From NCBI GenBank assembly GCA_002424865.1, contig DILC01000083.1:1-6038 (forward strand): DNA of 6,038 bases, given 5' to 3'. Each line of letters opens with the position of its first letter. Position 1 is the first letter of the stretch. The translations under genes were made by a program, and so were the position numbers. Source of the stretch: Rhodocyclaceae bacterium UBA5602 (lineage in GTDB: Bacteria > Pseudomonadota > Gammaproteobacteria > Burkholderiales > Rhodocyclaceae). Positions 1 through 5,816 of this stretch are shown here, piece after piece. Under the pieces are notes generated by a model. It was not told where the DNA came from. It saw nothing but the letters and a program-made list of their open reading frames with translations, and searched no databases.

Positions 1-1455
1 GCCACCCAGCACACTGATCCGCGGGAAGACCATATCAAACGCCAAAGCAGAAGGACGAATACCGCGCAAGGAAGGCATTTGCGAACGGCCGATCAAGCCA
101 TTCAGGGAGAAAGCGATCGTACCGTCACTGGTCACACCTTCAAAACGCGCGCCAATTTGCGTGTTGTTCAGCTTCCAGTCAGGCAGCTCGACGTTACGGA
201 TGCCCGAAAGGCCGCTAGGAATCGTCACAGCCACACCGGCATAAGGATTTGCCACTGGACCCCCTTGAAACTGTGCCAATCCCAGTCCTGCCGCAGGCGC
301 CAAGTTACCCACCGTGCCGCCCTGATCCCACAACATCTTTGCCGAACGGAAGTAGCAGGATGCCTCTAACGCCGCATTGGGTGTGCCGCACTGGCCGAGA
401 TTATTTGCACGGAACTTGTCAAAGTTCCACACCAACTGGATATTCCGCTCGGAGAGCGATTCGCTCGCACCCAGACGGTAGTTGGCTTGCAAAATCCACA
501 TCGGGATGCGGATGTCTTCAAACTCGTCGTAAATGCTGTTGCGTGAATAATCCATCGGATTGATCACATCCAGCACACGGAACAAATCGCTGCGACCCCA
601 GACGACCTGCTGCTTACCGACCTTGATATTGAACTGCTTGCCGTTATCCAGATCCCAGGTTTTTTGGGCATAGAACTCGCGAATGAAGTCCAAGCGATCA
701 TTGAACTCAGGAGCTTTGAGCTCGTTACTGGACAAGTCGCCATAGCCCCCAAAGTCCGCGCAACCCCGGTGATCAATGTTACATGGACGAACCGGGACAG
801 GAAGATCCAACGCACCAAAGCCACCGCCATTACCATAGCCCGTAGCGCTGGTATACGCTGTATTCCAGCGCTGGCCCAAATGCATCAAGCCTTGATTGGG
901 GTTAGTTGCCGGATTGTAAGCAACCATAGGCGTTACCACGCCGGTATTCACTGTAAAAGGAAAGATAACAACCGAGCCAGGCGGAGCACCTGTGCCCGGC
1001 GCCGGAACTAGTTGTGTAGCATATCCATAGGGAACTGAATTTGAGGTTGCGCCAGGAACGCCAACCAGGCCATGAATCCCGGAGGTATCCGACATGTTGA
1101 TCGAGCCGCCGGCATTCTTGCCATATTCTTTGTCGTTGATGTCGTACACGCCATCATAGGTGCCACGGAAAATGCCTTTGAAGGCCCAGCCATTGCCCAA
1201 GTCGCGCTTGTGCTCCACTTTCAGCGTATTACGAAACTTGGACAACCCAACGCTGTTGCCTGAAGCATCCTCACCACGAAACCGGGTGTCGTTTTCGTAA
1301 TAAACCTTGGTATCACTATTGCTCCCTGCAATGCTGGGCAATTCATCTTCGGCGTGCAGTGCCGGGCTAACAAAGCCAGCCAGCAACAAAGGCACCAAAC
1401 CAGCACGCAACCAGCGTCTTGCCAGCGCCGACTTTTCGAGTCGTTTCTGAGTCAT
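1..1455 (-). CDS. DUF1302-family outer-membrane protein (C-terminus cut by window edge)
   Basis: The frame is open from an ATG at 1455 to the left edge, giving 485 residues without a stop. A strong AGGAGG (1464-1469) lies 8 nt before the ATG. Residues 1-35 look like a Sec signal peptide: a basic start (KR, RR), a hydrophobic core around LVPLLLAGF, and likely cleavage after ALHA. The mature part has the pattern of a beta-barrel, with alternating aromatic and polar strands. It carries the hallmark DUF1302 block at about 278-320 (KVGKQQVVWGRSD, then VINPMDYSR, then EDIRIPMW). A Gly/Pro-rich stretch at about 130-245 and two close cysteine pairs (C225/C232 and C356/C367) look like surface loops, possibly disulfide-bonded. 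Members of this family often sit near PAH, steroid or other hydrophobic-compound catabolic genes, and a role in uptake or envelope handling is inferred, not proven. The gene is separated from the dioxygenase genes by 574 nt, so it may have its own promoter. Family assignment is firm; function is not. Confidence 0.88.
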   Translation of the reverse strand, partial: MTQKRLEKSALARRWLRAGLVPLLLAGFVSPALHAEDELPSIAGSNSDTKVYYENDTRFRGEDASGNSVGLSKFRNTLKVEHKRDLGNGWAFKGIFRGTYDGVYDINDKEYGKNAGGSINMSDTSGIHGLVGVPGATSNSVPYGYATQLVPAPGTGAPPGSVVIFPFTVNTGVVTPMVAYNPATNPNQGLMHLGQRWNTAYTSATGYGNGGGFGALDLPVPVRPCNIDHRGCADFGGYGDLSSNELKAPEFNDRLDFIREFYAQKTWDLDNGKQFNIKVGKQQVVWGRSDLFRVLDVINPMDYSRNSIYDEFEDIRIPMWILQANYRLGASESLSERNIQLVWNFDKFRANNLGQCGTPNAALEASCYFRSAKMLWDQGGTVGNLAPAAGLGLAQFQGGPVANPYAGVAVTIPSGLSGIRNVELPDWKLNNTQIGARFEGVTSDGTIAFSLNGLIGRSQMPSLRGIRPSALAFDMVFPRISVLGG

Positions 1456-1463
1456 CAACTTCC

Positions 1464-1469
1464 CCTCCT
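1464..1469 (-). promoter_or_regulatory. Shine-Dalgarno of the DUF1302 gene
   Basis: The minus strand reads AGGAGG here, 8 nt before the ATG at 1455. It is a near-perfect anti-16S match and fixes the start of a gene whose other end lies outside the window. Confidence 0.85.
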
Positions 1470-1500
1470 GAGGTTAAATAAATCGCGTCTGCCTTACGCC

Positions 1501-1530
1501 AAAAAGCAGCAAGAAAAGACGCATCTTGCT
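1501..1530 (-). terminator. Terminator-like hairpin in the DUF1302 leader
   Basis: On the minus strand, arm AGCAAGA (1530-1524), a 9-nt loop and arm TCTTGCT (1514-1508) form a perfect 7-bp stem. It is followed by GC and then five T (1505-1501). It ends 45 nt before the DUF1302 ATG and does not include the ribosome-binding site. It could end read-through from the dioxygenase genes, or act as a leader attenuator of the DUF1302 gene. The stem is only moderately GC-rich and two bases separate it from the T run, so strength is uncertain. Confidence 0.45.
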
Positions 1531-1722
1531 TGAACTACACGCTCAACTGCCAGACTTCAACAACATAAACCTGTTCAATCAATTGTTCCGGATGAAATTT
1601 AAAACGGGCAGACCTAACGCAGACGAATCTACAGCCAAGCTGGCATAAAACCACACAAGACCACGCTAAATATCTTCTTGTCAGGCGACAGGCAATGCAC
1701 CACAACCGACACACCCTAAAGC

Positions 1723-1783
1723 AGCAGGGCTATCGCTAACCCGCTACCCGCTTAAACTCCCCTGCTTTTTTTATTTTTTATTT
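1723..1783 (+). terminator. Plus-strand hairpin followed by T runs (possible terminator)
   Basis: On the plus strand, AGCAGGG (1723-1729) can pair with CCCTGCT (1760-1766) across a 30-nt loop. The 3' arm runs straight into T7 (1766-1772, sharing the arm's last base), one A, then T6. No plus-strand gene ends here, so it may be the end of an unannotated plus-strand transcript, or just 5'-leader structure of the minus-strand DUF1302 mRNA. The long loop weakens the case for a terminator. Confidence 0.25.
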
Positions 1784-1862
1784 ACTTGCAACAGCTTATC
1801 TTGACCTGATTTAATTAAACCACTGTTTCTAACCATCGTTGATACTATTTTTGCCGATTCGC

Positions 1863-1872
1863 AAACATGCAA
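1863..1872. repeat. Direct repeat AAACATGCAA, copy 1
   Basis: First copy of an exact 10-bp direct repeat; the second starts 28 bp further on. The sequence between is A/C-rich with a short CA run. It could be a pair of protein-binding sites in the control region of the DUF1302 gene. In so A-rich a region chance duplication cannot be excluded. Confidence 0.4.
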
Positions 1873-1890
1873 TAAAACACACACAAATAA

Positions 1891-1900
1891 AAACATGCAA
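1891..1900. repeat. Direct repeat AAACATGCAA, copy 2
   Basis: Second exact copy of the 10-mer at 1863-1872. The core ACATGC contains the palindrome CATG and both copies have the same orientation. Confidence 0.4.
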
Positions 1901-1952
1901 AGCCTCAACACATTGAAGAAGTTGCAGCAAATTGAATGGGTTTAATTCCTGC

Positions 1953-1967
1953 TGCTACGGTGTAGCA
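1953..1967. repeat. Short perfect inverted repeat (6-bp arms)
   Basis: TGCTAC (1953-1958) and GTAGCA (1962-1967) flank a 3-nt loop. There is no T run on the 3' side of either strand, so it is not a classical terminator. Lying about 60 nt after the phnAd stop, it could protect the 3' end of the transcript from exonucleases or be a small operator. Confidence 0.3.
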
Positions 1968-2000
1968 AAATACAGCAAAAGAGTCAGTAAAACAATTCTT

Positions 2001-2026
2001 AAAAACAGTGTTGTCAAATTACAACA
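2001..2026 (-). terminator. Weak intrinsic terminator after phnAd
   Basis: On the minus strand, TGTTGT (2026-2021), a 6-nt loop and ACAACA (2014-2009) form a 6-bp stem. It is followed by CTG and a T5 run (2005-2001). It starts 4 nt after the phnAd stop codon. The stem is AT-rich and the T run is offset by three bases, so termination would probably be partial. Its position right after the last dioxygenase gene fits an operon end. Confidence 0.4.
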
Positions 2027-2029
2027 GGC

Positions 2030-2554
2030 TTACATCATGAAGTTCAGGTTTTTCCCGCGCATGAAGCGTTCATCGACTTCACACACACGGCGTAGCAGCT
2101 TGAACTGCCCCTGCGCATCCCGCCGCCAAACATCTTTGCGCGAATAGCTGTAAGTCATTTCTTCATAAATCCGGCGGTTACGCACAACATAACAGTTGGC
2201 AAACACACGATATTCACCTGGCTTTTCGCCTTCATACACTTCCAGATTGCTCAAAAAGTGGCGCACCACTTCGCGCGGATCAGCCGTCCATTGCATCGGT
2301 GATTCGCTTTGTCTGACACGCATTTCCAGATAATGAAAGTTTTCATTCAGGATATTCACGTAATCCTTGTTGGTATAGCGCTTATCTTTACGCACGCGCA
2401 GTTGGCGCACGACTGCCTGATACAGAATATCCTTGTCTATCATGGTATCAATCCACTCACGCAGGCGCTCTTCGCAAATCAAGCGTGATTCCTGGTAAAG
2501 CATCTGTTCAACTTCATGATAAATATCATGTGCTACTGCTTTTAATCCGTCCAT
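2030..2554 (-). CDS. phnAd: Ring-hydroxylating dioxygenase beta subunit (PAH dioxygenase small subunit)
   Basis: This encodes a 174-residue member of the aromatic-ring-hydroxylating dioxygenase beta family (SnoaL-like, cone-shaped alpha+beta fold). It packs with the Rieske alpha subunit in an alpha3beta3 hexamer and is mainly structural, without cofactors. Family-typical features are an N-terminal helical segment (HDIYHEVEQMLYQESRL), the central DKDILY block, and a C-terminal part with YCVVRNRR-like and KDVWRR strands ending in LLRRVCEVDER. The frame is open to 2638, but the ATG at 2554 is chosen because AAGGAG (2561-2566) lies 6 nt before it and the resulting MDGLKAVAHDIY start suits the family. 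The 28 extra residues upstream have no such signal. The gene follows phnAc after a 117-nt gap that contains a hairpin, an unusually long space for co-assembled subunits. NahAd is about 194 residues, so this protein is somewhat short but shows no sign of damage. Confidence 0.93.
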   Translation of the reverse strand: MDGLKAVAHDIYHEVEQMLYQESRLICEERLREWIDTMIDKDILYQAVVRQLRVRKDKRYTNKDYVNILNENFHYLEMRVRQSESPMQWTADPREVVRHFLSNLEVYEGEKPGEYRVFANCYVVRNRRIYEEMTYSYSRKDVWRRDAQGQFKLLRRVCEVDERFMRGKNLNFMM

Positions 2555-2560
2555 AAGGCA

Positions 2561-2566
2561 CTCCTT
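2561..2566 (-). promoter_or_regulatory. Shine-Dalgarno deciding the phnAd start
   Basis: AAGGAG on the minus strand, 6 nt before the ATG at 2554, supports that start over the in-frame start at 2638. Confidence 0.8.
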
Positions 2567-2580
2567 CACGTTGGGTGATG

Positions 2581-2609
2581 CCTTGGGCTGGGACTTTTCC
2601 AACCCAAGG
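2581..2609 (-). promoter_or_regulatory. Intercistronic hairpin between alpha and beta subunit genes
   Basis: CCTTGGG (2609-2603 on the minus strand) pairs perfectly with CCCAAGG (2587-2581). Further pairing inside the arms (TTGGA against TCCCAG with a bulge) leaves a short A-rich loop. There is no T run after it, so it is not a terminator. It ends 14 nt before the phnAd Shine-Dalgarno. It may shield the upstream alpha mRNA from 3' decay, mark a processing site, or adjust alpha:beta expression. Confidence 0.5.
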
Positions 2610-2671
2610 TGATTGATGGCTAATCTTGACTGGCGCACATCGCTCAGATATCCGCGCGTTATTTATCAAAA

Positions 2672-4006
2672 TTACTTACCGAGAAATTCACGCTTCCAGG
2701 CATCGGGATCCGTTTTCAGCAAGTCATCCCAGCTCTCAGCCATGAGAAATTCACGATAGGCACGGTAGTAACCACGGTAGGATGTTTCACCCACGGCCGA
2801 TTGGCCTATGACTGCGCCGCTTTCTTCATCGACCTTATCACCCCCCATGCCCATTTGGGAATTCAAACGCCCCTTGCGAATCTGGCGTCCACGATTCAAC
2901 TGGGTCATGGATTCCATGTTGTCGGCATCGTCACCTTCGAGCATGCCGGCTGTACCAAAGGTACGGGTTGCCATGTCATACACAGCTTCTTTAACTTCGT
3001 CAGGCATGTTCTTTTCGACAATGCCCCAGGTAAAGACCTCAATGCTGCGCGGCCCGCGCGGCGCCCAGACCTTGAAAGTATTCGTGCCCCACAAGTAGGA
3101 GTTATTCGGAAAAACGTTGGAGTTAAAGTGGCTTCCGTAATAGCCCGCACGGGTTTTACCCAGCTTCTCTGCAACTTTAGGGCGATTCTCGGCATACCAC
3201 TTGCGCGCCATCTCGCCCACAGGGCCGCTCAGTAGTGCCGGGCCTGCATTGGTCAAAATACCCAACCCATGGCCAAAGCGCGTGGTTATTTGCACGCCAG
3301 CGCCATCTGGCGGCACCATTTTGTTGCCCGAGAGGGCTGACAGCTCACCACCGAGCACGCTGAGAGAGGCCGCATGTGTCCAGCCCACATGGTAAGCATC
3401 GCCAACAAAATTTTCAGCGGGCGTTTTCCAGTTGCAGTTAAGCAAGGTCCTCGTCGGCGGGCCTATGAGCTCCGCACCGCCCGTGGAGTCCATCCAGACA
3501 TCCAGGAAGTACCGGTAATCCCCTAGATAGTCATACAAGCTTGGGGCTGATTTATCAAAATTGCCATACCAAAAGCCCATGTAGCTTTCGCAACGGACTT
3601 CCGTCAAGCCATGCGTGGATTTATCCAGCACACCTTTGTAAAACTCGTTTTCAAATGGCACAGCTTGTAATGAGCCGTCAATCCCATAAGACCATCCATG
3701 ATAAGTACAGGTGAATGATCGCGTATTCCCCGCTTCAACTGAGGTTACGCGCGTGCCACGATGCTGACAGTAGTTCAAAAAGGCTTTGACCTTGCCATCC
3801 ATTTGCCGCACAACGACAACTTCATCCTCGCCCATGATGGCGGTTGTAAAGTCACCGGGATTGGGAATCAGGCTGTCATGCGTTATAAACAACCAGCAAC
3901 GGTCAAAAATACGCTCTAGTTCCAATTCATAAATCTGCTCATCCCAGAATATGCTTTTGGCTTGCGTGCCACTTTTCACATCCACCAAACTGGCTACATC
4001 GACCAT
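2672..4006 (-). CDS. phnAc: Ring-hydroxylating dioxygenase alpha subunit (naphthalene/PAH 1,2-dioxygenase type)
   Basis: Catalytic large subunit of a Rieske non-heme iron dioxygenase, which adds O2 across an aromatic ring to give a cis-dihydrodiol. The 444 residues compare with about 449 for NahAc. The Rieske [2Fe-2S] ligands are C80, H82, C100 and H103 (CQHRG, then CTYHGW). The mononuclear iron site is in AENFVGDAYHVGWTH, with N199, the electron-bridging D203, and ligands H206 and H211. The third ligand is D360 in GDDADNM by alignment with NahAc D362. The pocket residue matching NahAc F352 is F350. The position of NahAc W358 appears to be L356. The frame extends to a GTG at 4015, but that codon overlaps the Shine-Dalgarno AAGGAG (4015-4020). 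The ATG at 4006 sits 8 nt after it and is the better start. The gene follows phnD by 105 nt and precedes phnAd. The class is certain; the true substrate range cannot be read from sequence alone. Confidence 0.96.
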   Translation of the reverse strand: MVDVASLVDVKSGTQAKSIFWDEQIYELELERIFDRCWLFITHDSLIPNPGDFTTAIMGEDEVVVVRQMDGKVKAFLNYCQHRGTRVTSVEAGNTRSFTCTYHGWSYGIDGSLQAVPFENEFYKGVLDKSTHGLTEVRCESYMGFWYGNFDKSAPSLYDYLGDYRYFLDVWMDSTGGAELIGPPTRTLLNCNWKTPAENFVGDAYHVGWTHAASLSVLGGELSALSGNKMVPPDGAGVQITTRFGHGLGILTNAGPALLSGPVGEMARKWYAENRPKVAEKLGKTRAGYYGSHFNSNVFPNNSYLWGTNTFKVWAPRGPRSIEVFTWGIVEKNMPDEVKEAVYDMATRTFGTAGMLEGDDADNMESMTQLNRGRQIRKGRLNSQMGMGGDKVDEESGAVIGQSAVGETSYRGYYRAYREFLMAESWDDLLKTDPDAWKREFLGK

Positions 4007-4014
4007 GATAATCA

Positions 4015-4020
4015 CTCCTT
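4015..4020 (-). promoter_or_regulatory. Shine-Dalgarno deciding the phnAc start
   Basis: AAGGAG on the minus strand with 8 nt to the ATG at 4006. The first in-frame start (GTG at 4015) overlaps this site and so cannot be served by it. Confidence 0.85.
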
Positions 4021-4111
4021 AAATTGATGCCCCTTAATCTCAGGGCTTATCTGAACAAGGCCTGTCAGACCTCAAAAACCACGGCACAAGCAAAGCCTTA
4101 TCCGTTGTTAA

Positions 4112-4711
4112 TCAGCTTTTATGCGACTCAAGATACTCTTCAACGAATTTCAGACGATCATTGCCCCACCACATTTCACCGTCGACAAACATGGTCGGCA
4201 CGCCGAAAACGCCTCTTTCATGGGTTTCTTTATTTGCTGCGGCATAGCGCTTTTCTGAATCCTCGCCCAAGGTATAAGCCAAGAACTCATCACCCGACCA
4301 GCCAAGGCCTTCAGCGACTTTACGCAAGACAGCTTCATCAGCCATATCTTCGCCACGCCCCCAAACAGCTTGAAACATTTGATGAACATAATCGCGCTGC
4401 CGGCCTTTATCAATGGCATAAAACAGGCCACGATTCGCACGCTCGGAATTAAAGTTTGACGGGAAAACGAGTGGCGATAGATTATATTTTTTAGCCCAGC
4501 GCTGCATGTCTGCCGTCAGGTAACGCAATTTAGCCGGCACCATGCGATTGGACGGGCCGGTATTCCCAGCAGCCAACTTGGCTACGGGTAAATCCAGCGG
4601 TACATAACGGATATCCAGGCTATAGCGATCCGCCAATGCACTCAATTGCGATTCAGCCAGATAGGCAAACGGGCTCATAAAGTCAAAGAAAAACTCAAGC
4701 TGCTTTTTCAT
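4112..4711 (-). CDS. phnD: 2-hydroxychromene-2-carboxylate isomerase (glutathione-dependent)
   Basis: This 199-residue protein belongs to the kappa-GST/DsbA thioredoxin-fold superfamily; NahD is about 203 residues. It interconverts 2-hydroxychromene-2-carboxylate and trans-o-hydroxybenzylidenepyruvate, or the naphthalene-fused equivalents from phenanthrene, in the cytoplasm. The N-terminal strand FFFDFMSPFAY carries S13, the counterpart of the NahD serine (Ser11) near the glutathione sulfur. The C-terminal FGVPTMFVDGEMWWGNDRL (169-187) contains the conserved cis-Pro (P172) and the family signature, with a helical insert between. The start is the ATG at 4711, with a GAAAGGG-type Shine-Dalgarno a few bases upstream. 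The gene lies 81 nt after phnE, across two terminator-like hairpins, and 105 nt before phnAc. Only 21 nt separate the nearer terminator's T run from the ATG, which leaves no room for a new promoter. Expression therefore probably depends on read-through or on a promoter inside phnE. Confidence 0.95.
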   Translation of the reverse strand: MKKQLEFFFDFMSPFAYLAESQLSALADRYSLDIRYVPLDLPVAKLAAGNTGPSNRMVPAKLRYLTADMQRWAKKYNLSPLVFPSNFNSERANRGLFYAIDKGRQRDYVHQMFQAVWGRGEDMADEAVLRKVAEGLGWSGDEFLAYTLGEDSEKRYAAANKETHERGVFGVPTMFVDGEMWWGNDRLKFVEEYLESHKS

Positions 4712-4732
4712 AACATCCCTTTCAAAAGGACT

Positions 4733-4757
4733 AAAAAAGGGTAGCTAAAAGCTACCC
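4733..4757 (-). terminator. Strong intrinsic terminator between phnE and phnD
   Basis: On the minus strand a perfect 7-bp stem, GGGTAGC (4757-4751) and GCTACCC (4745-4739), has a 5-nt loop TTTTA. It is followed immediately by T6 (4738-4733). This is a textbook Rho-independent terminator. On the plus strand the same stem is followed by GTTTT, so it could act weakly both ways, but no plus-strand gene reads into it. It sits inside an apparent operon, so partial termination (attenuation) is likely. Confidence 0.85.
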
Positions 4758-4775
4758 GTTTTATGAAGCAAAAGT

Positions 4776-4793
4776 AAAAAACCCTATCGGGTT
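4776..4793 (-). terminator. Short tandem terminator overlapping the phnE stop
   Basis: On the minus strand, AACCC (4793-4789), a GATA tetraloop and GGGTT (4784-4780) form a 5-bp stem that runs directly into TTTT (4779-4776). The first arm begins at the last base of the phnE TGA stop. It is weaker than its neighbour at 4733-4757 and forms a tandem pair with it, 18 nt apart. Confidence 0.55.
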
Positions 4794-5797
4794 CAGCCGC
4801 CTTGCTGGCTCAGCTTTTTGTGCAGCGCAGCCCAACGACGGCCAGACTCACGTGCGCCTTCGAGATAAGCTTCCGGCACTGAGTCAAACCGGTAAGGAGG
4901 ACGTGCAGGACCTGCATTCATCCAGCCGCCTGCGTTAAATCGTGCCTTTTCCAGTTGGACGTTATAAGTCGAGAATTCCTTAAACGATCCATTCGGAAAC
5001 AAGGTTTGCGCTGTATGCAGAATCGCATTCTGCAGCTCAGTGGCTTTTCTCCAATCGCCCGTTTGCTTTGCCTTGATGACTTCATCACGCAGCTGTAGCG
5101 CTGGCAAGGGCCCGCAGTTGGTGCCGCTCGTCCAAAATGCAGTGATGTTTTCCGGGTCAATTTTTGCAGCCGGCACATAATCCATATCAATCGGCAAGAA
5201 GCGAATTTTGCCTTTTGTGAGCATCAAGTCCATGTAAAGCGATGCAACACCAATGTACTTACACGTCACCACTTGAGGAATATCGGCGACTTGAGCCCAA
5301 AACGGACGAGGAAAATCATACTTAAATGCCTCTGGGTTCGCGTAGATAGCGATAGACATATCTGGCACAGCTTCGGCGACGTCCTGATAGAAGCGTACGG
5401 CTGTTTTGGTGTCACAAATCTGCCACATCGGCAGGCCGAGCATCGTGCCATCTGCACCAATATCGTAGGCTTCTTTCGTTTGCTTAACGGTTTCACGGGT
5501 ATTCAGCGATGTCGTGCCGCAAAAATAAGGCACACGCCCCTTGATAGTTTCCACCATCGTACCAATCACTTGGCGTTTTTCTTCCCAAGTCAGCGCCGCA
5601 GCCTCGCCGAAGGTACCTAATGACAAAATGCCGTTAACGCCAGATTGAACAAGCTCTTCAGCCACACGAGCCACCTCGTCCAGGTCGACTGTATCTGTCA
5701 TGCGCCAGTCATCTGCACCGGGTTTTGCGGGCGTTGGCATAATTGCCCAAGCGCCATTGATATCATTTATTTCCAATACTCTTGTTGTCTTGCTCAC
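4793..5797 (-). CDS. phnE: trans-o-hydroxybenzylidenepyruvate hydratase-aldolase
   Basis: This 334-residue class I aldolase of the DapA/N-acetylneuraminate lyase TIM-barrel family compares with 331 for NahE. It hydrates and cleaves trans-o-hydroxybenzylidenepyruvate to salicylaldehyde and pyruvate, or makes 1-hydroxy-2-naphthaldehyde in phenanthrene breakdown. Features seen are the N-terminal INGAWAIMPTPAKPGADDW, the GTFGE motif (61-65), Y152 in IYANPEAFKY, and the Schiff-base lysine K180 in VVTCKYIG. The Y-to-K spacing of 28 matches NahE Y155/K183. The GTG at 5797 is chosen because AGGAG (5805-5809) lies 7 nt upstream and the product begins MSKTTRVLEINDINGAW. The in-frame ATG at 5890 would add 31 residues that overlap the upstream reductase gene and look unrelated to the family. 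The gene starts 19 nt after the reductase stop, clearly in the same operon. An extradiol dioxygenase gene (phnC), present next to phnE in RP007, is absent downstream. Confidence 0.95.
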   Translation of the reverse strand: MSKTTRVLEINDINGAWAIMPTPAKPGADDWRMTDTVDLDEVARVAEELVQSGVNGILSLGTFGEAAALTWEEKRQVIGTMVETIKGRVPYFCGTTSLNTRETVKQTKEAYDIGADGTMLGLPMWQICDTKTAVRFYQDVAEAVPDMSIAIYANPEAFKYDFPRPFWAQVADIPQVVTCKYIGVASLYMDLMLTKGKIRFLPIDMDYVPAAKIDPENITAFWTSGTNCGPLPALQLRDEVIKAKQTGDWRKATELQNAILHTAQTLFPNGSFKEFSTYNVQLEKARFNAGGWMNAGPARPPYRFDSVPEAYLEGARESGRRWAALHKKLSQQGG

Positions 5798-5804
5798 TAT
5801 GCGT

Positions 5805-5809
5805 CTCCT
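5805..5809 (-). promoter_or_regulatory. Shine-Dalgarno deciding the GTG start of phnE
   Basis: AGGAG on the minus strand, 7 nt before the GTG at 5797 and lying in the 19-nt gap after the reductase stop. It is the reason to prefer the GTG over the in-frame ATG at 5890. Confidence 0.8.
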
Positions 5810-5816
5810 GTAAATT

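Larger units (their letters stand above)
1456..2029. other. 574-base intergenic region, AT-rich, no convincing gene
   Basis: This stretch between the stop of the beta subunit and the start of the DUF1302 gene is visibly richer in A/T than the flanking genes and lacks any ORF with both a plausible length and a ribosome-binding site. It contains several structured elements listed separately: a weak terminator after phnAd, a small inverted repeat, a duplicated AAACATGCAA, a plus-strand hairpin followed by T runs, and a leader hairpin. A 10-bp palindrome TTTAATTAAA is at 1810-1819. I searched by eye for sigma-70 and sigma-54 (GG-N10-GC) promoters reading toward the DUF1302 gene and found no match good enough to call. 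A promoter is nevertheless expected here. Confidence 0.7.

Noticed and set aside
664..1011. Plus-strand open frame opposite the DUF1302 gene
   Set aside because: The minus frame here has a clear signal peptide and DUF1302 motifs; the plus frame has no support.
1530..1660. Possible sigma-54 or sigma-70 promoter for the DUF1302 gene
   Set aside because: A GG-N10-GC match and several TTGnnn boxes exist on the minus strand, but none has a good partner element at proper spacing.
1894..1944. 16-codon plus-strand mini-ORF (starts MQSLNTLKKL)
   Set aside because: No ribosome-binding site precedes it and the region is AT-rich, so a short chance ORF is expected.
2801..3235. Plus-strand open frame of 144 codons opposite phnAc
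   Set aside because: It is antisense to a well-supported Rieske alpha subunit, has no ribosome-binding site evidence and no recognisable domain; it is a shadow of the coding strand.
4007..4015. GTG start at 4015 for phnAc
   Set aside because: The codon overlaps the Shine-Dalgarno itself; the ATG three codons later has ideal spacing.
4036..4065. Small hairpin in the phnD-phnAc gap (AGGTC/GGCCT with wobble pairs)
   Set aside because: The pairing depends on G-U pairs and there is no T run, so it is too weak to call as a regulatory element.
4024..4452. Plus-strand open frame of 142 codons opposite phnD
   Set aside because: It overlaps the isomerase gene on the other strand, and its composition and lack of motifs fit a chance open frame.
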